Positions 40,601-44,074 of a stretch of DNA of 44,074 nt are shown one piece after another; within the stretch, counting starts at the first letter, position 1, and each line of letters starts with the position of its first letter. This stretch comes from Kofleriaceae bacterium (lineage in GTDB: Bacteria; Myxococcota_A; Polyangia; Haliangiales; Haliangiaceae). Made by a program: the position numbers and the translations under genes. The notes below the pieces were generated by a model. It saw only the letters and a list, made by a program, of their open reading frames with translations. It searched no databases and was not told where the DNA came from. The stretch covers positions 1 to 44,074 of the forward strand of contig JANXOP010000330.1 in the NCBI GenBank assembly GCA_025357755.1. The letters are read 5' to 3'.

Positions 40601-42772
40601 TCCAACGAGCGCGAGTTCGCGTCCGCCTCGGATCGCGCGGAGCAGCGCGCGCGGCGCGTCCGCCGTGGCCTCGTGATCGCGGCGATGCTCGCACTCGCTG
40701 GCGTCGCGGCGGTGATGATCTATCTACGCGTCGAGGCCGAATCGAGTGCGAACGCCGCGCACGATGCCGCGAAGCTCGCCGAGGATCGGCTGACCCAAGG
40801 GCTGATCGCACAAGGCCGGCGCGAGCTCAACGATGGTCGCGCGTTGCCCGCGCTCGCGTATTTCGGCGAAGCGCTGCGCCGCGGCTCGGATTCGATCGCG
40901 CTGCGCCAGATGATCGCGATCGGCACGCGCGGCTGGCGCTACGAGAAGCGCGTCGTACGCCCCGGCACCTTCACGATGATGGCGGCTACCCCGACCGAGC
41001 TCGTCGCGGGCGATCAGAAAGGTGGGCTCCACTGGTGGACCACGACCGGCGAGCCCGCCGGCGAGCTCGCGACCTCGCTCGGCGATATCGGCAACCTCAA
41101 ACCGATCTCCGGTGGTCGGCTGCTCGTCGCAGGTTCGGGCGGCGTCGGCATCGTCGCGAACCATCAGCTCGTCGAGCACTTCAAGCCGAAGACGACCGCC
41201 TACATCGCGCAACTCGGACCCGGCAGCGACGAGGTCATCGTCGGCGAACGCGAGGCGCTCGTGATCTATGGCCGGGATGGCACGGAGCACCGGCGCGTGA
41301 AGCTCGAGCCCGGTGAGACCGGCTGGCAACCCGCGTTCTCGACTGATTCGAAGTTCGTGATCGTCGGTGGTCAGAGCACGCTGTCGTTCATCGATCTGGT
41401 CACGATGCAGCGCCGCTTGCTCGATCACGGTGGCTACACGTTTCCCGCGGCCTCGGCGGATGGCTCGGTCGTCGCGTATCTCGACAAGGATCGCGACATC
41501 CACATCGTCGGTGCGACCGGCAAGGACCTGCGCTCGTTTCGCGGCAAGAACGATCCGATCGGCCTCGCGCTCTCGGCGACCGGCGATCGGCTCGCGACCT
41601 ACGGCCTGCGCTCGATCATCATCTACGACACCGCGACCGCGAAGCTGTTGTGGCAGTTCGCGATCGAGCCCGATCAAGGCATGTTCGTCTTGCACGGCGA
41701 TGACCTCTGGACCGGCGGCATCGACGGGACGGTGCGCCGCTATCACGAGGGCACGCTCGTCGCCTCACTCCCGGGCGTCGCGGGCCCGGTCGAAGGGATG
41801 GAGCTCGTCGGGCCCTTGCTCGCGGTCGTGCCGAGTGATTCGTCGCTCGTGATGTACGACGCGAAGGCCGCGCAGCTCGTCGTCGACAAGACGCCGTGCG
41901 ATCACATGGAGACCACGAGTACGGGCATCGCGATGGTCGGTACCTGTGAGGACGGCATCCAGCACGTCTACATCGGCCGCCGGGCGATCGCCGAGGTGTC
42001 AGATCTCACGAACGTCGCGTTCGATCCGGTCACCGGCATGGTCGCGCTCGCGAGCGAGCGGATCAGCGTGTTCGATCGCGCGAACAAGGTGATCGCGCAA
42101 GCCGACAAGACCGGCCCGCTCGCGTTCATCGATGCCGATCAACTCGCGGTGATCCTGCGCGGCGACAAAGGTCTCGAGCGCTGGAACGTGCGCACGAATC
42201 AGTGGTGGCACACCGCGGATCTCAGGGATGCGACCGCGATCGCGGTGACGACCGGGGGATGGGTCGTCGGGTTCGGCGATGGTCGCGTCGAGCTCCGCAA
42301 AGATGGCGCGACGATCGTTCGCACCACGAAGCTGGCGGCCCGCATCGACTCGCTCGTCACCTCGGCCGATCGCAGGTGGGTCGTCGCGCAGCTCGGCGAT
42401 GGCGGCACGGTCGTGCTCGATGGTGCGTCCGGCGAGCCGGTCCGGACGTTCGCGCCCGCCGATGCCGATAGCGGCGCCGCGATCCTCGATCCGACCGGCG
42501 ACCTCGTGATCCGACCGAGCCGAGGGGCGATGACCGTGTGGGAGCGGGCGACCGGTGACGAATTGGTCTGGAACCTGGACCTCATGAAACCCGCGGTCGT
42601 CAGTCAGGTCCTCGCGGACGGCCGGATCGAAATCGATGGCTATGTCATCGGTGTGCTCGATATCCCTCGCGATACGCGGCCGGCCGCGGAGCTGCTCCAC
42701 GATCTCGACTGCCGAGTGCCTATCCAGGTAGTCGGGAGCCGGCTGGAACCGTCGCGCACTGTGTGCCGATAG
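37691..42772 (+). CDS. Ser/Thr kinase-STAND NTPase-membrane helix-beta-propeller protein
   Basis: 1693 residues from GTG 37691. Kinase domain about 33-300: GQGGSG at 40-45, K62, HRDIKGSN (D155, N160), DFG at 176, APEQW. A 280-residue linker follows. From about 575 comes a STAND-type (nSTAND1) ATPase: YPGLAAYSSGDADHFVGRE, Walker A GPSGVGKSS at 619-627, Walker B VLVIDQLEEL, and winged-helix features with HECLAERWPRLARW. One membrane helix lies near 993-1014, then a coiled coil and a 600-residue WD40-like propeller outside (units such as GTFTMMAATPTELVAGDQKG). Likely a signal receptor: ligand binding outside is relayed through NTP-driven assembly to the kinase. The next gene encodes an FHA protein that could read its phospho-threonine output. 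Confidence 0.9.
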   Translation: MPPEDASTEILPGEILARASPQLALIGRTLGKFAILERLGQGGSGEVFRAEQAQLGRSAVIKVLRNQAAETRVERFLREAKLASRLDHPYAAHVYAFGAETDGVLWIAMEHVRGITLDELVVKRGAMPAAIFGPLFVRLCEVVHTMHELGIIHRDIKGSNVMVIERAGQLLPKLLDFGIAKADDGEVSPGVETGGLTGHGVTLGSPAYMAPEQWDRPHEVDARADIYALGVLAYRCLCGVLPFQRVERSKLGEAHAKLAPPPLPNSVPPALREVVLRALAKAPEARWATAVSFGEAIQRASGTTAPEAVPPFDPITRDTWIRGGPQPIADAIAHLTSAATTVEVDAALRDLVAITCRWLAVLGLSSMTALDAASGDPRVREHARGVIGRDDGSVWLALARAATHASAAPPPGLVAALAGSAALGELSDRLEQRDRARTAAILATDVNAAAEALGPLEPLLAYELVVGTNDGSAESWQGPRKQNRERRVVWGEPLAPREVALLDASGKVVARLSPLAQVIAPLPSAEPELFLLWRGGRGPARLMAAPWGFERDDEAAGSRLAALSTEDFDTSADPADDRSPYPGLAAYSSGDADHFVGREREVESLANRLVRAPLLAVLGPSGVGKSSFIHAGLMPRLGEHYRILTMRPGRHPMHSLAALPAVSGDVGDPRALAMRLRELGESAQRGVVLVIDQLEELVTLCADPVERTRFAEILAMAADGPSAPVRVVATLRDDFAVVIEAELALRGRWDVFVLATPPPEALRRIITEPARRMAVTVDPRVVDEVVTEIAGRPASLPLLSFTGSLLWQARDREARKITWEAYAELGGVQGALATYADEVYASLARRDQDTVRDLFARLVAADGTRIPAPRADLEQLAGARGVLAHLIEARLLVVRDEDGDDLVEIVHECLAERWPRLARWRSEDAADRALLGDVRTAAKRWSEGRRPDLLWRGEQLAELRRLVARSTVLTSNEREFASASDRAEQRARRVRRGLVIAAMLALAGVAAVMIYLRVEAESSANAAHDAAKLAEDRLTQGLIAQGRRELNDGRALPALAYFGEALRRGSDSIALRQMIAIGTRGWRYEKRVVRPGTFTMMAATPTELVAGDQKGGLHWWTTTGEPAGELATSLGDIGNLKPISGGRLLVAGSGGVGIVANHQLVEHFKPKTTAYIAQLGPGSDEVIVGEREALVIYGRDGTEHRRVKLEPGETGWQPAFSTDSKFVIVGGQSTLSFIDLVTMQRRLLDHGGYTFPAASADGSVVAYLDKDRDIHIVGATGKDLRSFRGKNDPIGLALSATGDRLATYGLRSIIIYDTATAKLLWQFAIEPDQGMFVLHGDDLWTGGIDGTVRRYHEGTLVASLPGVAGPVEGMELVGPLLAVVPSDSSLVMYDAKAAQLVVDKTPCDHMETTSTGIAMVGTCEDGIQHVYIGRRAIAEVSDLTNVAFDPVTGMVALASERISVFDRANKVIAQADKTGPLAFIDADQLAVILRGDKGLERWNVRTNQWWHTADLRDATAIAVTTGGWVVGFGDGRVELRKDGATIVRTTKLAARIDSLVTSADRRWVVAQLGDGGTVVLDGASGEPVRTFAPADADSGAAILDPTGDLVIRPSRGAMTVWERATGDELVWNLDLMKPAVVSQVLADGRIEIDGYVIGVLDIPRDTRPAAELLHDLDCRVPIQVVGSRLEPSRTVCR

Positions 42773-42806
42773 GCCTGCGGTGGTTGCGGAAAGCGAGCTG
42801 TTTCCC

Positions 42807-42812
42807 TACTCT
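42807..42812 (+). promoter_or_regulatory. Putative -10 box of a leaderless transcript (FHA gene)
   Basis: TACTCT ends 6 bases before GTG 42819, which is why 42819 is preferred to the in-frame GTG at 42780. Confidence 0.45.
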
Positions 42813-42818
42813 ACGCAC

Positions 42819-44074
42819 GTGTTCGACGACGACAAAGGCGCAACGACCGAGCAGATCGATCGCCAGGCGCCATTTGGCGATCGGGTGCTGTTGGTGATCG
42901 ATGGTGCGTCCCTTCAAGTAGTGCCGCTGCCCGGCGCTGGCACCCTCACCGTTGGCCGCTCTCAGCAATGCGACGTCACGATCGATTCCGGATCGGTGTC
43001 GCGGCACCACGCGAACTTCGTACTCGGCCAGGACGTCGAGATCGAAGACATCGGCTCTTCGAACGGTACGTACGTCGATGGCGCGCGCCTGCCGAACAAG
43101 CAGCGCGTGCGGCTCGGTATCGGCATCCCATTCCTCGTCGGCGGCGTCACCTTGATGGTGCAAACGCGCGCCGGCTCGCGCCGCGAGTCGACGCCGAAAT
43201 CGAGCCAGCTCGCGGCGCTCGAGCAGGCGGCTGCGCGGATCGCGGTGGGCAAGCTCGCGATCCTGGTGCTCGGTGAGACCGGAGTCGGCAAGCAGCGCTT
43301 TGCCGAGCGCATCCACGAGATGTCGCCGCGGCGCGCGGCGCCGTTCGTGCGGATCAACTGCGCCGCGATCAGCGAGCCGATCCTCGAAGCCGAGATCTTC
43401 GGCACCGAGCACAAGCCCGGTGCGTTCGAGCTCACCGAGGGCGGTACGGTCTTTCTCAACGATATCTCCGAGCTCTCGCCCACGCTCCAGCTCAAGCTGC
43501 TGCGCGTCCTCGAGGACAATGCCGTACGCCGCATCGGTTCGGGCACGCCGCACCCGCTCGACCTGCGGTTCGTCGCTTCGAGCTCGAAGGATCTCGATGC
43601 CGAGATCGCGGCGGGCCGCTTCCGCCAGGACCTCTACTTCCGGCTCGCCGGCGCATCGTTCACGCTCCCGCCGCTGCGCAACCGCATCGACGAGATCATG
43701 CCGCTCGCCGAGCAGTTCGTCGCGCAGGCCTCCGGGCCGCTCGGTCGGCACTTCGTCCTCGCGGAGGATGCGAAGACCTGGCTGACCTCGCACGACTGGC
43801 CCGGCAACATTCGCGAGCTCCGCAACGCGTGCGAGCGTGCCGTACTCCTCGCGACGGGCTCGGTGATCGAGCGCCAGCACCTCACGATCGACGAGCCGAG
43901 GCGCGCGCCGAATCGCTACCGTTCGCCGACCACGCCGCCGACCTCGACGATGACGCCGATGCCGGGCCAGATGGCGCAGAACGACATGCCGAGCCAGGTC
44001 CGCGCGACCGTCGCCGAGCTCGAGAAGCAGCGAATCCTCGAGGCACTCGACAAGTGCGCCGGCAACCAGACCCG
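42819..44074 (+). CDS. FHA domain plus degenerate sigma54-activator-type AAA+ protein (3' end beyond window)
   Basis: 418 codons visible from GTG 42819, open at the right edge. FHA domain about 22-115: TVGRSQQCDVTID, SVSRHHA and SSNGTYVDG, the phospho-threonine binding loops. The AAA+ domain follows, with Walker A GETGVGKQ (152-159). The segment that should hold the sigma54-contact loop reads EIFGTEHKPGAFELTEGGT, so the GAFTGA loop and about 15 residues around it are deleted. Walker B is FLNDI instead of FLDEI. The arginine-finger region (RFRQDLYFRL) and WPGNIRELRN remain. A Fis-type helix-turn-helix seems to begin at the edge (EKQRILEALDKCAGNQT). It probably binds DNA and phosphoproteins but may not activate sigma54 polymerase. 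It lies 46 bp after the giant kinase gene. Confidence 0.85.
   Translation, partial: MFDDDKGATTEQIDRQAPFGDRVLLVIDGASLQVVPLPGAGTLTVGRSQQCDVTIDSGSVSRHHANFVLGQDVEIEDIGSSNGTYVDGARLPNKQRVRLGIGIPFLVGGVTLMVQTRAGSRRESTPKSSQLAALEQAAARIAVGKLAILVLGETGVGKQRFAERIHEMSPRRAAPFVRINCAAISEPILEAEIFGTEHKPGAFELTEGGTVFLNDISELSPTLQLKLLRVLEDNAVRRIGSGTPHPLDLRFVASSSKDLDAEIAAGRFRQDLYFRLAGASFTLPPLRNRIDEIMPLAEQFVAQASGPLGRHFVLAEDAKTWLTSHDWPGNIRELRNACERAVLLATGSVIERQHLTIDEPRRAPNRYRSPTTPPTSTMTPMPGQMAQNDMPSQVRATVAELEKQRILEALDKCAGNQT

Overview
The window is very GC-rich, densely packed chromosomal DNA from what is most likely a myxobacterium or close relative (Myxococcota). I infer this from the G/C-dominated third codon positions, two eukaryote-like Ser/Thr kinases (one of about 1,690 residues), an FHA domain joined to a sigma54-activator-type ATPase, calcium-binding repeat lipoproteins, FG-GAP repeats and long antisense open frames. 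No phage, insertion sequence, CRISPR array or integrase is visible. No gene-free stretch exceeds about 140 bases.

Layout. Positions 1-9834 form a surface-glycan or glycolipid block. On the minus strand are a GT-C-like membrane protein (cut by the window edge), a zinc-ribbon/degenerate-methyltransferase/GT2 fusion and a methyltransferase. Divergent to these, on the plus strand, are two flippase-like (UPF0104) proteins flanking another methyltransferase, a PIG-V-like GT-C protein, and a PIG-L-type deacetylase lipoprotein with lectin-like and FG-GAP repeats. Positions 9824-14940 (minus) hold glutathione synthetase, a GuaB1-type IMPDH/GMP-reductase-family enzyme, a leucine-rich-repeat protein and an NtrC-type response regulator. 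Positions 15037-19823 hold a coupled pair of a hypothetical protein and a MerR-TPR protein, a TSP3-repeat lipoprotein, uppS-cdsA and pspA. Positions 19961-23924 hold a GspC-like PDZ protein, a PilZ protein convergent with a GGDEF diguanylate cyclase (a 19-bp direct repeat lies between and at the end of them), and a metal-site-less metallo-beta-lactamase-fold protein. That protein overlaps the start of a class A penicillin-binding protein, which is followed by tatB-tatC. Positions 27525-33884 hold hypothetical membrane proteins, an RNase T2 lipoprotein, a zinc-ribbon Ser/Thr kinase with TPRs, an MshEN-domain protein directly abutting tRNA-Arg(CCG), and a cysteine-containing conserved hypothetical. 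Positions 33897-44074 hold MaeB malic enzyme, an OmpA-type outer membrane protein, the giant kinase-STAND-propeller protein and the FHA/pseudo-sigma54-activator (cut by the right edge).

Themes. Many genes serve the envelope: glycan lipids, phospholipid and undecaprenyl supply, peptidoglycan, Tat export, PspA stress response, OmpA. They are mixed with signalling by c-di-GMP, Ser/Thr phosphorylation and sigma54-type ATPases. Three proteins keep a recognisable fold but lack its catalytic motif.

The strongest pattern no single gene explains is promoter architecture. At 13 first-of-unit genes a TANNNT hexamer sits only 5-8 bases upstream of the start codon, usually with no ribosome-binding site. 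This suggests that leaderless mRNAs are common in this organism, and it helped choose several GTG/TTG starts.
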